A stretch of 64,000 nucleotides of DNA from Paenibacillus_G sp049942825 (GTDB lineage: Bacteria > Bacillota > Bacilli > Paenibacillales > NBRC-103111): contig NZ_CP187970.1 in NCBI RefSeq assembly GCF_049942825.1, positions 5,952,001 to 6,016,000 of the forward strand. Reading direction: 5' to 3'. Both the position numbers and the translations under genes were made by a program. The notes beneath the pieces are model-generated. The model was given only the letters and a program-made list of their open reading frames with translations. It was not told the DNA's origin and did no database searches. Below, one piece after another: positions 52,881 to 61,148 of this stretch (the stretch's first letter is position 1; each line of letters starts with the position of its first letter).

Positions 52881-53258
52881 TTAGCCCTGCGGCCTGAAAG
52901 CCAGCGCCGCCAGGAACGAGAAGATGATCGCGGCCGAGATGCCCGCAGACGTAATCGAGAAGATTCCGGTAATGATGCCGATCGGACCGTCCTCTACGAG
53001 CTCGGTCAAGGCGCCGTGCACCAGCGCGTTTCCGAAGCTTGTGATCGGCACGGTCGCTCCGGCTCCCGCGAAGTCGGTGAGCCGGTCGTAGACGCTCTTG
53101 CCGCCGGCCGGAATGCCGTCGAGCAGGGCGCCGGCCACCACCAGCGCACTCATCGTATGCGCAGGCGTCAGCTTTTTCACATCGATGAGCAGCTGTCCGA
53201 TGACGCAGATCGCGCCGCCGACCAGGAAGGCCCATAAGTACTGCATGACGTCATCCAT
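52881..53258 (-). CDS. spoVAE: Stage V sporulation protein AE (SpoVAEb type)
   Basis: 125 residues, four to five hydrophobic segments: begins MDDVMQYLWAFLVGGAICVI, with the conserved LTPAHTMSALVVAGALLDGI and PITSFGNALVHGAL. Part of the spore membrane channel for dipicolinic acid. Start at 53258 with AGAGG six bases upstream; it overlaps the end of spoVAD by eight bases. Confidence 0.93.
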   Translation of the reverse strand: MDDVMQYLWAFLVGGAICVIGQLLIDVKKLTPAHTMSALVVAGALLDGIPAGGKSVYDRLTDFAGAGATVPITSFGNALVHGALTELVEDGPIGIITGIFSITSAGISAAIIFSFLAALAFRPQG

Positions 53259-54273
53259 TCTGCACCTCTCCTCTCTCGATGGCCACCGCATGGGCTATTC
53301 CCGGGATGCTCTCTCCCTGCTGGAAGGAGAGCGGCGAGAGGAGCGCTCCGGTAGCCACCACCAGAATGCGGTTCAATTCTCCTTTTTTCATGCGCTTCAG
53401 GAGCGGTCCGTAAGTCACCGTAGCCGAGCAGCCGCAGCCGCTTCCCCCCGCCTGCACATTCTGCTTCTCAAGGTCATAGATCAGCTTGCCGCAGTCCTGG
53501 TAGACCGTCTGCGTCATATCGATGCCCCGCTCCCGGAGCAGGTCGCATGCGATGTCGTACCCTACCGTGGCCAGATCGCCCGTTACGATCAGATCGTAAT
53601 AGCCCGGCTCCCGGCCGAAATCCCGGAAGTGCGCGGTCAGCGTATCCACCGCCGCCGGAGCCATGGCCGCGCCCATGTTGAACGGGTCCTTAATCCCGAG
53701 GTCGACGACCCGGCCGATCGTCGCTCCCGTCACGACAGGCCCATCCCCCTTCAGCCCGAGCACGGCCGCCCCCGCTCCCGTTACCGTATACTGCGCGGTA
53801 GGAGGCTTCTGGGAACCGTATTCGGTCGGGTAGCGGAACTGCTTCTCCGCCGTGCAGTTATGGCTGCAGGTGCCGGCCATGACCCGCTCTCCGAAGCCTG
53901 AGTCGACGATCATCGAGGCGATGGCCAGCCCCTCCATGGAGGTGGAGCAGGCACCGAAGATGCCGAGGTACGGAACCTGCATCGTCCGCACGGCGAAGGA
54001 GTTCGAGATAATCTGGTTGAGCAGATCTCCTCCGATATAGAACTGCAGCTGATCCTTCTGCAGATTAGCGTGCTTCAATGCCAGTTGTGCGGCTTCCTCA
54101 AGCATCTTTTTTTCGGCCTTCTCCCAGCTGTCCTGTCCGACAAGGGTGTCGTCATGGACCACGTCGAACTGATCCCCGAGGGGACCCTTGCCTTCATCCG
54201 GACCAACGACGGACGATGTGCCCAGAATAACAGGCCGTCTCTTGAATTCCCAGCTTTGTTCCCCGATCAGCAT
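53251..54273 (-). CDS. spoVAD: Stage V sporulation protein AD
   Basis: 340 residues, thiolase-like fold that binds dipicolinic acid. Conserved YLGIFGACSTSMEGLAIASM with the thiolase-type cysteine, GTCSHNCTAEKQFRYPTEYG, and DCGKLIYDLEKQNVQAGGSG. Between spoVAC and spoVAE, coupled at both ends. spoVAA and spoVAB are not in the window. Confidence 0.95.
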   Translation of the reverse strand: MLIGEQSWEFKRRPVILGTSSVVGPDEGKGPLGDQFDVVHDDTLVGQDSWEKAEKKMLEEAAQLALKHANLQKDQLQFYIGGDLLNQIISNSFAVRTMQVPYLGIFGACSTSMEGLAIASMIVDSGFGERVMAGTCSHNCTAEKQFRYPTEYGSQKPPTAQYTVTGAGAAVLGLKGDGPVVTGATIGRVVDLGIKDPFNMGAAMAPAAVDTLTAHFRDFGREPGYYDLIVTGDLATVGYDIACDLLRERGIDMTQTVYQDCGKLIYDLEKQNVQAGGSGCGCSATVTYGPLLKRMKKGELNRILVVATGALLSPLSFQQGESIPGIAHAVAIERGEVQNG

Positions 54274-54276
54274 CCC

Positions 54277-54756
54277 TCAGCCGACCCCCCATCCGAAGAT
54301 CCAGTGCACGATACCTACGAAAAAGGCGGCCACGACACCGAACACGATGACCGAGCCGGCCAGCTTGAACATATTGCCTCCCACGCCAAGCACATAGCCT
54401 TCGCTCTTATGCTCCAGCGCAGCCGAGCAGACCGAGTTGGCGAAGCCTGTGACCGGGACCGCCGAACCCGCACCGGCCCATTGGGCGATCTTGTCGTACA
54501 CGCCAAAGCTTGTCAGAAGGACGGAAATGATAATAAGGACGGCCACCGTAGGGTTGCCCGCCGTCTCTTTGGTAAACCCGAATCCGTGAATGAACAGCTC
54601 CATCAAGCCTTGTCCGATCAGGCAGATGAACCCGCCCACCAGGAACGCCCGAAGGCAGTTGCGCAGAACCGGACGGGCCGGCTCCTTTGTTTTGGCAAAA
54701 TCCTGGTACTGCTTTTTGTTCCATTGGGCCTTTCCGTTTTTCACATTCGTTGCCAT
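54277..54756 (-). CDS. spoVAC: Stage V sporulation protein AC
   Basis: 159 residues with a charged N-terminus and about four membrane helices (CLRAFLVGGFICLIGQGLME; FANSVCSAALEHKSEGYVLG). In B. subtilis SpoVAC behaves as a mechanosensitive channel for dipicolinic acid. GGAG lies ten bases before the ATG. The stop is three bases from the spoVAD start. Confidence 0.94.
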   Translation of the reverse strand: MATNVKNGKAQWNKKQYQDFAKTKEPARPVLRNCLRAFLVGGFICLIGQGLMELFIHGFGFTKETAGNPTVAVLIIISVLLTSFGVYDKIAQWAGAGSAVPVTGFANSVCSAALEHKSEGYVLGVGGNMFKLAGSVIVFGVVAAFFVGIVHWIFGWGVG

Positions 54757-54810
54757 GGGCTGAACACTCCTTTCTCCGCTGCCTGCTTCCGCACGCCATC
54801 GACATGATTC

Positions 54811-55656
54811 CTATACGTTCTCAACCCGCCGGATAATGTCTCCCAGCATAGAGGCGCATTCGGCATAGACCCCGTCCGCCTGGCCGCTGTCCTTGCGCTG
54901 TCCCTGCGCTATGAGGTATGACTCACACTGCTTCAGGGCGGTCAGAAGACCGGAAGGGGCTTGAAGGACCGGCGGCTTGGCGCCATCCTCGTACAGATCT
55001 ATATACAGCTTCCCCTTGGCGTCGATCTGGGCGAGAAAGACATCCTCTACCGTTAAGCCCATCTTGTCCAGCTCTCCAAACAGCCATTCCCGGGTCATAC
55101 CCAAGCTGCACAAGGCGTCGTCCATCAGATGACCGTCCATAATGACCGCCTGCGGGATGCATTCGTCTGCGGCTCCCGCATTTTCGGGTTTCAGCTTTCT
55201 GGCCTCTTCCTTGGTCAGAATGCTGAGCTCTCCGCTGGCCTCCAGCATAGCGAACTCCACATCCGCCAGACGAAATACCTTCTTCGTCCTCAGCTCCTCC
55301 ATCAGCTCGTCCGAAGAAAAGCGCTCCTTCCGAAGGTTATCCTCCAGTACCTTGCCCTGCCGGATGAAGACCGTTCCCTTGCCCTCCAGCAGGTCCCGCA
55401 GCCGCTTGTTCTTCAGGGTGAGGTGTTCTAGGAACAACGGAACCACGAACCAGACCAGCATGGCGGTAATGCCGTGAATGAAGTGCGCCTCCAGCTCCGT
55501 CGAAATGAACCCGGCCAGCTCCCCTATAACGATCCCCGTGATGTACTCGAAGAAGCTGAGTTGGGAGATCTGCTTCTTGCCCAGCAAACGCGTGATGGTG
55601 AACAATACGGCGACGGCAGCAAGCGAGCGCAGGCCAATATGCCACCAATCTTCCAT
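54811..55656 (-). CDS. DUF421 (YetF-like) membrane protein
   Basis: 281 residues: three N-terminal membrane helices (FTITRLLGKKQISQLSFFEY-type segment) and two soluble YetF domains with VFIRQGKVLEDNLRKERFSS. B. subtilis has similar spore germination-associated DUF421 proteins. The start at 55656 has GGAGG six bases upstream. It precedes spoVAC by about 55 bases in the same direction, so spore co-expression is likely (inference). Confidence 0.88.
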   Translation of the reverse strand: MEDWWHIGLRSLAAVAVLFTITRLLGKKQISQLSFFEYITGIVIGELAGFISTELEAHFIHGITAMLVWFVVPLFLEHLTLKNKRLRDLLEGKGTVFIRQGKVLEDNLRKERFSSDELMEELRTKKVFRLADVEFAMLEASGELSILTKEEARKLKPENAGAADECIPQAVIMDGHLMDDALCSLGMTREWLFGELDKMGLTVEDVFLAQIDAKGKLYIDLYEDGAKPPVLQAPSGLLTALKQCESYLIAQGQRKDSGQADGVYAECASMLGDIIRRVENV

Positions 55657-55767
55657 AGGTACCCTCCCTCTTCCGGCAGTACGTTGCAACATATACATTA
55701 TGAGCTCCGCATGTCCAAGTTATAAATGGGAAGAAACTGCAGCGCAGGGAGAGGGTGGGAATGGCGG

Positions 55768-55862
55768 GAAGCGGCCTTCTGTAGGTGGTTCTGCGGGCAC
55801 GGGCAGCCTTGGGGAAGCGGCCTTCTGTAGGTGGTTCTGCGGGCACGGGCAGCCTTGGGGAA
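55768..55862. repeat. 46-bp tandem duplication
   Basis: The 46 bases starting GAAGCGGCCTTCTG at 55768 repeat exactly at 55814, and a third partial copy begins at 55860. No gene covers it. The duplication is identical, so it is recent. Confidence 0.85.
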
Positions 55863-55898
55863 GCAGCTTCCAGCCGGCGGCCCGTACGGTGTAAGAGT

Positions 55899-56006
55899 TC
55901 ACAGGAACAGCAGCAGCACGATCAGCAGCAGAATGAACAAGACGAGAATGAGAAGAAGCGATTCGAACAGTTCCAACGGAGGTCCTCCCCAAACGTGATC
56001 CGCCAT
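55899..56006 (-). CDS. Short hydrophobic protein, YjcZ-like
   Basis: 35 codons: MADHVWGGPPLELFES then a leucine/isoleucine-rich membrane segment (LLLILVLFILLLIVLLLFL). The VLFILLLIV core resembles the YjcZ/SscA-type sporulation peptides. No clear ribosome site precedes the ATG at 56006, so the call is tentative. The surrounding 55657-56199 stretch holds the 46-bp tandem duplication and otherwise no supportable gene. Confidence 0.4.
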   Translation of the reverse strand: MADHVWGGPPLELFESLLLILVLFILLLIVLLLFL

Positions 56007-56199
56007 GGCGTATATCAGGGTATGCGGACGAAAGCGAATCGGCCCGGGCGGGCGCCCGGATGAGGCGCGATGTTCCCGAAGCCTTGGTGAGGCCCCCGCG
56101 CAGCGCACCTTTGTTTCAGGAGCGGAAGCCGGCGGGTAAGACACGATTGAAGCAAAAAAATGCGGAAGGAAGCAGGTCCGCCCGGGAGGGAATCCGCTG

Positions 56200-56361
56200 A
56201 TGACCTGGTCTTTTCTATTCCTTCTGGTCTCCGTCACGGCAGGAGTCTTCGGATTCCTGGGTATCGCCGGGCCAGGAGCCGGCATCGCCAAAATCCTGTT
56301 CATCGTCTTTCTCATTCTCTTCGTTGCGAGCTTTTTTACGGGACGCCAAAGCCGAACCTGA
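56200..56361 (+). CDS. DUF1328-family small membrane protein
   Basis: 53 residues with two membrane segments: WSFLFLLVSVTAGVFGFLGI and AKILFIVFLILFVASFF, joined by the conserved AGPGAGIAK turn. This is the DUF1328/YtjA pattern. GGAGGG lies nine bases before the ATG. A terminator follows at 56392. Function unknown. Confidence 0.8.
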   Translation: MTWSFLFLLVSVTAGVFGFLGIAGPGAGIAKILFIVFLILFVASFFTGRQSRT

Positions 56362-56391
56362 ACGCCGCGGGCCAAACGGCCCGGCCTATGT

Positions 56392-56430
56392 AAAAAGCCC
56401 CCTGCCAAGGTTCGGCAGGAGGCTTTCTTT
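56392..56430 (+). terminator. Terminator of the DUF1328 gene
   Basis: AAAGCCCCCTGCC pairs with GGCAGGAGGCTTT, then CTTT. The A-run on the left lets it also serve the convergent minus-strand gene. Confidence 0.78.
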
Positions 56431-56459
56431 CATGCCTGCTTCAGAAGCTTATCCGCAGG

Positions 56460-56696
56460 TCAGCGGATGCGGCGGAATACCCAGACGCCCTGAATCCGGG
56501 CGATGAGCCGGAAACCGCTGCGGACCAAACAGCGCACAGCCGGGACCAGACGGCTTCCGGGAGCGATCAGAGACGTGCAGGGAGCCGCACTGCCGATGAC
56601 GCTGCTTCCGGTGATAATGCGCCGTCCGGTCCGCGGGCTGCGGACCACAGTCAGCGTGACCACATCCGGCGGACGAGGAACACGAGTTACTGCCAT
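56460..56696 (-). CDS. Hypothetical basic protein
   Basis: 78 residues starting MAVTRVPRPPDVVTLTVVRS, rich in Arg, Val, Ile and Ser, with no membrane segment. I do not recognise it. AAGGAGATG lies before the ATG at 56696 at a good spacing, which is the best argument for a gene. It lies downstream of the candidate structured RNA at 56836-57060. Confidence 0.5.
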   Translation of the reverse strand: MAVTRVPRPPDVVTLTVVRSPRTGRRIITGSSVIGSAAPCTSLIAPGSRLVPAVRCLVRSGFRLIARIQGVWVFRRIR

Positions 56697-56835
56697 ATCT
56701 ATCATCTCCTTCCCTCTCAAGCTAATCATAGTAAATGCGAGAGGGATGCGAAGGGTTACGGACGAATATGGAGAGGGACCGCAATTGATGAATCCGCCTC
56801 AGAAAAATACGGACAGAATAAAATACGGATACAGG

Positions 56836-57060
56836 AAAAAGGACCCCTTGCGGAGTCCCTTCCAACGGTGAAATGAATTTGGTATTGCCTTGAATCTCGA
56901 ACCTCGCTTCGGACTTGACCTCACCCACACTACTGCAGCACATGGACTACATTAACGTGTCTTTGGCACATCCCTCCGCTCTATCTCGAGTCAGAAGCAA
57001 CTTCTTGTGAATACTCCATTGATTCGCTCAACGGTACCACACCTCGCTCTTTCACCGTTG
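56836..57060 (-). ncRNA. Candidate structured non-coding RNA or leader
   Basis: On the minus strand a TATAAT box (57063-57068) directly precedes CAACGGTGAAA (57060-57050). Its exact complement TTTCACCGTTG closes the segment at 56873-56863. An intrinsic terminator follows at once (GGACTCC-GCAA-GGGGTCC-TTTTT, 56858-56836). Inside are hairpins CCGTTGA/TCAATGG, GAAG/CTTC and CGAA/TTCG. No long frame covers it and it is AT-richer than its neighbours. It does not match tRNA, tmRNA, SRP, RNase P or any riboswitch I know. A good -35 is missing. Confidence 0.5.
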
Positions 57061-57126
57061 ATATTATATTGCACCGGATGAGCACGATCTATACCTGCCG
57101 CTCCAAAAAAAATCCGGCCGCCCCGC

Positions 57127-57687
57127 TTAATCCTTCACAATGACCACCGTGCCCAGCGGCAGATGCCGGTACAGCCATTCGATATCCCGGTTGTGCATCC
57201 GGATGCATCCGGAGGAAGCGCTGTGGCCGATCGAATAAGGCCGGTTGGTCCCGTGGATGCCATACGTATACCCGCCGGTGCCTGGCACGTTCAAGCCCAT
57301 CCACCGGCTGCCGAGCGGATTGGCCGGGTCTCCGCCCGGAATCTGTTTGCGGATATACCAGGGCTTTTTAATTTTCGTGACAATGTGGAATGTCCCCATG
57401 GGGGTCAGCCCCTTCTTGCGTCCGGTGGCGACAGGGAAGCTTCGGTACGCTGTGCCGTTCATGTATACCGTGAGCCGGTTCGTCTTTTTGCTGATCACGA
57501 CATAGACGCCCTCTTCCTGCAGCCCCGGGGGCGGCGTATCCGAGGTCTGGGGCGTCCGGGGAGCGGGTGCGGCTGCGCTCAGGTCGGGGACGGCCAGGCC
57601 CAGTACAGCCCAAAGCAGCATGCAGATCGCCAGCCTGCACATAAAAAACGGCCCCCTAACGGGAGCCTGCGGTCGATGTTCGTTCAA
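57127..57687 (-). CDS. L,D-transpeptidase (YkuD domain), exported
   Basis: 186 residues if read from TTG at 57687 (GGAGG eight bases upstream), or 171 from ATG at 57642. It has an N-terminal signal sequence (CRLAICMLLWAVLGLAV) and a YkuD domain with GTFHIVTKIKKPWYIRKQIP. The catalytic motif is complete: IHGTN followed by SIGHSASSGCIRMHNRDIEW, with the active cysteine. It crosslinks or modifies peptidoglycan; no LysM domain. A terminator-like hairpin lies between the two possible starts. Confidence 0.88.
   Translation of the reverse strand: MNEHRPQAPVRGPFFMCRLAICMLLWAVLGLAVPDLSAAAPAPRTPQTSDTPPPGLQEEGVYVVISKKTNRLTVYMNGTAYRSFPVATGRKKGLTPMGTFHIVTKIKKPWYIRKQIPGGDPANPLGSRWMGLNVPGTGGYTYGIHGTNRPYSIGHSASSGCIRMHNRDIEWLYRHLPLGTVVIVKD
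57643..57667 (-). promoter_or_regulatory. Terminator-like hairpin at the 5' end of the L,D-transpeptidase gene
   Basis: Minus strand GGCTCCC-GTTA-GGGGGCC, then G and TTTTTT, ending exactly at the ATG at 57642. It could be a transcription attenuator, or chance within coding sequence if TTG at 57687 is the start. Confidence 0.5.
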
Positions 57688-57766
57688 GGTAGGATCCTCC
57701 GGTAAAGTCAGGCTTGCTTCTAGCTTGCCACCGGACTTCCCGTGTAATTCTTTTCTCCCTTAATAA

Positions 57767-58318
57767 CTAAGCCAGACGTTTGATGGCACCCGCCACCTGC
57801 AGGGCAATCTCTTCATACTCCTTGCTTTGTACGACGAGCGGCTCCCCAAAAGTGACGGTGGCTCTTGAGAACCAGCCGCCCGAAGACCCCTGGATCAGTA
57901 CAGGCACCACAGGAGCGCGGCTTTTGGCCACGAGGAAGCCGATCCCTTTCTTCGGATCCCCCATCTCGCCGGACTGCGAACGGGTGCCTTCGATGAATAA
58001 GGAGAGCAGGCCGCCTTCTTCCAGCAGCTTCAGCGAATGCTTGAGCGAACGCAGGTCCGCGCTGCCGCGCTTTACCGGGAAAGCGCCCATTTCCGCAATG
58101 ACCCGGGCGCCGAATTTGTTCCTGAAGAGTTCTTCCTTGGCCATGATGTGCATCTTGCGCGGCGTATGCACGCCCACGAGCAGCGAGTCATAATTGCTGC
58201 GGTGATTCATCGCCAGAATACAGCCTCCCTGCGGAATATGCCGTACCCCTTCCACTTTGACACGGAACCTGAGATACAGCCATAATTTGACGGCATTACG
58301 AATGATCCAATACACCAT
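57767..58318 (-). CDS. 1-acyl-sn-glycerol-3-phosphate acyltransferase (PlsC family)
   Basis: 183 residues. Acyltransferase motif I NHRSNYDS (H-x4-D), motif II with GAFPVKRGSADLRSLKHSL, motif III FIEGTRSQSGEMGDPKKG, and motif IV APVVPVLIQGS. An N-terminal membrane segment starts MVYWIIRNAVKLWLYLRF. The ATG at 58318 has AAGGAG nine bases upstream. Makes phosphatidate from lysophosphatidate (inferred from family). Confidence 0.9.
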   Translation of the reverse strand: MVYWIIRNAVKLWLYLRFRVKVEGVRHIPQGGCILAMNHRSNYDSLLVGVHTPRKMHIMAKEELFRNKFGARVIAEMGAFPVKRGSADLRSLKHSLKLLEEGGLLSLFIEGTRSQSGEMGDPKKGIGFLVAKSRAPVVPVLIQGSSGGWFSRATVTFGEPLVVQSKEYEEIALQVAGAIKRLA

Positions 58319-58435
58319 GGAAACCTGCTCCTTCACTTCTCCCTATCGATTCCCTTGAGGGATCGACAGCTCTATCTTAACATATTTCCCCGGAGATCGG
58401 CTTACCCGGGAGGAGACTGAGCCTTCCTGCACGGC

Positions 58436-59446
58436 CTAGAGGTCCGGTCCCCCCGCGGAGCCTTCCTGCTGCGGCTGCCGCAGTTCCATCTCGATCTTCC
58501 CTAAGAAGGAGAGGATTGAGGCTTTCATTTGATCCAGTCCCGGCTGTTCGATCGGCAGGTGTCCGGCTCCCTCCAAAAGGACGCACTGCTTCGCGCCTTG
58601 TAACCGCCGATAGAACGATTCACTTAGGGAAAACGGGGTCATCGGATCTTTTTCCGGGTGGATTAGTAGCACTGGGCAGCGATCAAAATGTTCCGGTTCA
58701 ATGAGGGGCTTGAAATCCAGGAAGGTTCTCAAGAATCTCACCGGTATCTTGATGCCCGCAGCTTGGGGATCTTCCATGATGAGCGCGGTCAATTCGGAGT
58801 TATTCGTCAGCGACTCCATTCTGGATACGAGATGGATCGGGATTCGGATGGGATCGAATACCAAGGGGAACGCATCCATCGAACGTTTTCCCACACGGCT
58901 GACCAACTTGTTCGGGGCCAGCTGGTCACGCACCTTCGGATTGCTTGTATCGACAAAGGTGGTGGCGATCAGCCCTTTGACTCTGTCCGTCATACAAGCC
59001 GCATGATAAGCCAGCATACCGCCAATGCTGACTCCGAGCAATATGACGGGTTTGCCGTCCCGGTCGGTCTCCCGGTCGATCAAAGAGGTAAGGATCTGGA
59101 GCCAGTGCCGGTAACTCAGCGATCTTACCGATTCGGCATCGCTTAACCCGTAAGGCGGGAAATCGGGAGCGACCGCTTCATAGCCATGGATCTGCAGCAT
59201 CCGCGCGTAGGGAGCCAATAATCGGCCGTGGCCGCCTGCCCCATGAATGAGAATGACTTTCAGGCTGGAATCCGCAGCGGGCATCCGGTCGATATGGATA
59301 CGGCAATCCATCCAATTCCACCATTCCTCCACAGGGGAGTTAGAATCCGTAATGCGCAGTTCTTCAGGAAAAAAGTTCTGATACCTCTTCCAATATCCTC
59401 CGGATTCCTTGTAAGAGAAAAGCTTACCGGCAGCATGCATACCCAT
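58436..59446 (-). CDS. Alpha/beta hydrolase
   Basis: 336 residues, alpha/beta hydrolase fold. The nucleophile elbow is GVSIGG with Ser140, the oxyanion-hole HGAGGHGR is near 68-75, the acid is Asp267 (HPEKDPMTP) and the base His296 (GAGHLPIEQPG), so the triad is complete. The substrate is unknown; lipase, esterase or lactonase are possible. A spacer of about 115 bases separates it from the plsC gene. Confidence 0.88.
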   Translation of the reverse strand: MGMHAAGKLFSYKESGGYWKRYQNFFPEELRITDSNSPVEEWWNWMDCRIHIDRMPAADSSLKVILIHGAGGHGRLLAPYARMLQIHGYEAVAPDFPPYGLSDAESVRSLSYRHWLQILTSLIDRETDRDGKPVILLGVSIGGMLAYHAACMTDRVKGLIATTFVDTSNPKVRDQLAPNKLVSRVGKRSMDAFPLVFDPIRIPIHLVSRMESLTNNSELTALIMEDPQAAGIKIPVRFLRTFLDFKPLIEPEHFDRCPVLLIHPEKDPMTPFSLSESFYRRLQGAKQCVLLEGAGHLPIEQPGLDQMKASILSFLGKIEMELRQPQQEGSAGGPDL

Positions 59447-59746
59447 AGACCCCCATACGGCAACTCGAACTTCTAATTTGCCTTTAGTGTACCATATCTT
59501 GGAGGAGGCGGTTCAAAGGCTAACGAAAGATAGGTCCGACGGCCGTCCAAAGCCGGTGGAATCAATAAAAAAGAGACAGTGACCGGGTCCCTCCCGCACT
59601 CTCTCTGCCGCCTGGACCGCGGATGTCCGGCTTCCCCGAAAAACACGGGCCCGTACCGCAGTCTGCTCTATTCACTTGTCTGCCCTACTTCATGCCTCAG
59701 CCTCCGTCTCCCGGGCCTCAAGCCGGAAGGTGCCGCTCCGCCGGCC
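59447..59746. other. Spacer between the hydrolase and crp-like genes
   Basis: 300 bases. It holds the terminator of the crp-like gene (59566-59607). No other gene, promoter or repeat is supported. Confidence 0.55.
59566..59607 (-). terminator. Terminator of the Crp/Fnr regulator gene
   Basis: Minus strand AGAGAGAGTG pairs with CACTGTCTCT (one mismatch), then TTTTTTATTG. Confidence 0.75.
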
Positions 59747-60484
59747 CTAGATGCGGCAGAGCTCCAGCGGAATTTCCGTTCCGCCTACCATGTCCTTAAA
59801 GAACGACTCGTCCTTGATTGTGAGGTAGCCCTTCTGGAAGTCCAGCGCCCCTTCCGCGCGGTACTCGGAAATCAGCCGGTTCACGCTTTCCCGCGTGGAT
59901 CCGATCATATGCGCGAGGTCCGTATGCGTCAGCCTCATCGAGATCCGCACCCCGCGCTCGGTGCGGATGCCACAGGAGCTCGCCAGACGGATCAGCGTGG
60001 CCGCCAGTGCGCCGCTCTTGCCGTACAGGAGCAGATCACGCAGCTTGGTTTGGGCCGCTCTCTGCATCAGGCTCTGCCATTTGACGAATTCCACGGCAAA
60101 GTCGCCGCTGGATCTCATCAGGTTCTCAAGGTCGCTCAAGGCGATGACACCGAGCGTCGCTTCCGCCAGGACAACGGCATCGTAACCGAAGCTCATGGCG
60201 CCAGCGTCGCCGAACTCCCCGAACAGGTCGCCCGCCTGGGCAATCTGCAGGATGATGGACCGTCCGTCTTCCGTCGACTTCATCAGCTTGACTGCGCCTT
60301 TTTTGACAAAATACAGCTTGTCCGCCGTGTCGCCTTCCCAGAAGAGGTGGGATGCTTCGGAAGCACGCTGGAGAACCATAACCTTCTCCAGACGCTCCAT
60401 GTTGGCAGAGGAAAGAAACTGTGGAATGTGGTAAGGGCGCTCGGTCACTGTCTGCTGGGTCGCGGTTTGCATCGGGATCATCAT
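59747..60484 (-). CDS. Crp/Fnr-family transcriptional regulator
   Basis: 245 residues: N-terminal cyclic-nucleotide-binding fold (about 30-140; FWEGDTADKLYFVKKGAVKL, then AGDLFGEFGDAG) and a C-terminal winged helix (about 180-220; LTHTDLAHMIGSTRESVNRL). It lacks the clustered cysteines of oxygen-sensing FNR, so a redox role is not supported. Ligand and targets are unknown. A nested palindrome (60572-60600) lies about 90 bases upstream and could be its operator. Divergent from the response-regulator gene. Confidence 0.9.
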   Translation of the reverse strand: MMIPMQTATQQTVTERPYHIPQFLSSANMERLEKVMVLQRASEASHLFWEGDTADKLYFVKKGAVKLMKSTEDGRSIILQIAQAGDLFGEFGDAGAMSFGYDAVVLAEATLGVIALSDLENLMRSSGDFAVEFVKWQSLMQRAAQTKLRDLLLYGKSGALAATLIRLASSCGIRTERGVRISMRLTHTDLAHMIGSTRESVNRLISEYRAEGALDFQKGYLTIKDESFFKDMVGGTEIPLELCRI

Positions 60485-60571
60485 CCTTTGTTTGAAAGTT
60501 GGATCTTGCGTGTTTTGTCGTCTGCTGTCGTTTCTGGGAGGACTGACCGCTCTTTTGTCGTTAAACCCATA

Positions 60572-60600
60572 CTAACAGACCTATTTTAGGAAACTGTTAG
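60572..60600. promoter_or_regulatory. Nested palindromic operator candidate
   Basis: CTAACAG (60572-60578) and CTGTTAG (60594-60600) flank CCTATTTTAGG, itself a palindrome around TTT. It lies in the divergent region between the crp-like and response-regulator genes. Confidence 0.45.
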
Positions 60601-60761
60601 GATCGAATTAAAAGAGTGTTATTTTGCACGTTTTCCCTCCCGCGAATGTTAAAAAGCCCCTTCCATCCCGCTCCATAATGAAAAAATGGTAATGATCCGG
60701 GGTCAATTGGTCGATAATAAAAAAACAGGAAGCCTATACCACCGTCAGGGAGAGTGGGACC

Positions 60762-61148
60762 ATGAACCCCAAAGAAGTAAAGATATTGTTATGCGACGAT
60801 TCCCTTCTTGTCCGCAAGAAGCTGAAAAGCGCTCTGGAAGAGCAGGGCTACACCGGCATTCTGGAAGCAGCCGACGGGCTTGAGGCCGTCGCGCTCTGCC
60901 AGGAGCAGAAGCCCGACCTCGTTCTTATGGATATTGTCATGCCGCGCAAGGACGGCATTGAGGCGTTAAAGGAAATCAAGGAGTTCGACAAGAACATCCA
61001 TGTCGTGATGGTGTCCTCCGTAGGGACGCAGGGCAATCTGATCAAGGCGCTGAAAGCCGGCGCGGATAACTTCATGCAGAAGCCTGTGACGATCGAGGCG
61101 CTGAACGAGCTGATTCACAAAATGGCCCAGGATCGGAGAGAAGCGTGA
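60762..61148 (+). CDS. CheY-like single-domain response regulator
   Basis: 128 residues, receiver domain only. Acidic pair D12-D13, phosphoacceptor D57 (LVLMDIVMPRKDG), conserved Thr/Ser position SS and Lys in FMQKPV near 109. No output domain. The stop overlaps the start of the next gene by one base (TGATG). The partner has a CheX-like phosphatase domain, so a chemotaxis-like or motility signalling pair is likely (inference). No histidine kinase is in the window. Confidence 0.92.
   Translation: MNPKEVKILLCDDSLLVRKKLKSALEEQGYTGILEAADGLEAVALCQEQKPDLVLMDIVMPRKDGIEALKEIKEFDKNIHVVMVSSVGTQGNLIKALKAGADNFMQKPVTIEALNELIHKMAQDRREA

Noticed and set aside
56890..56930. tRNA-like T-arm (GGTTCGAGATTC) on the minus strand
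   Set aside because: No matching acceptor stem, anticodon arm or D arm around it. The segment belongs to the larger candidate RNA.
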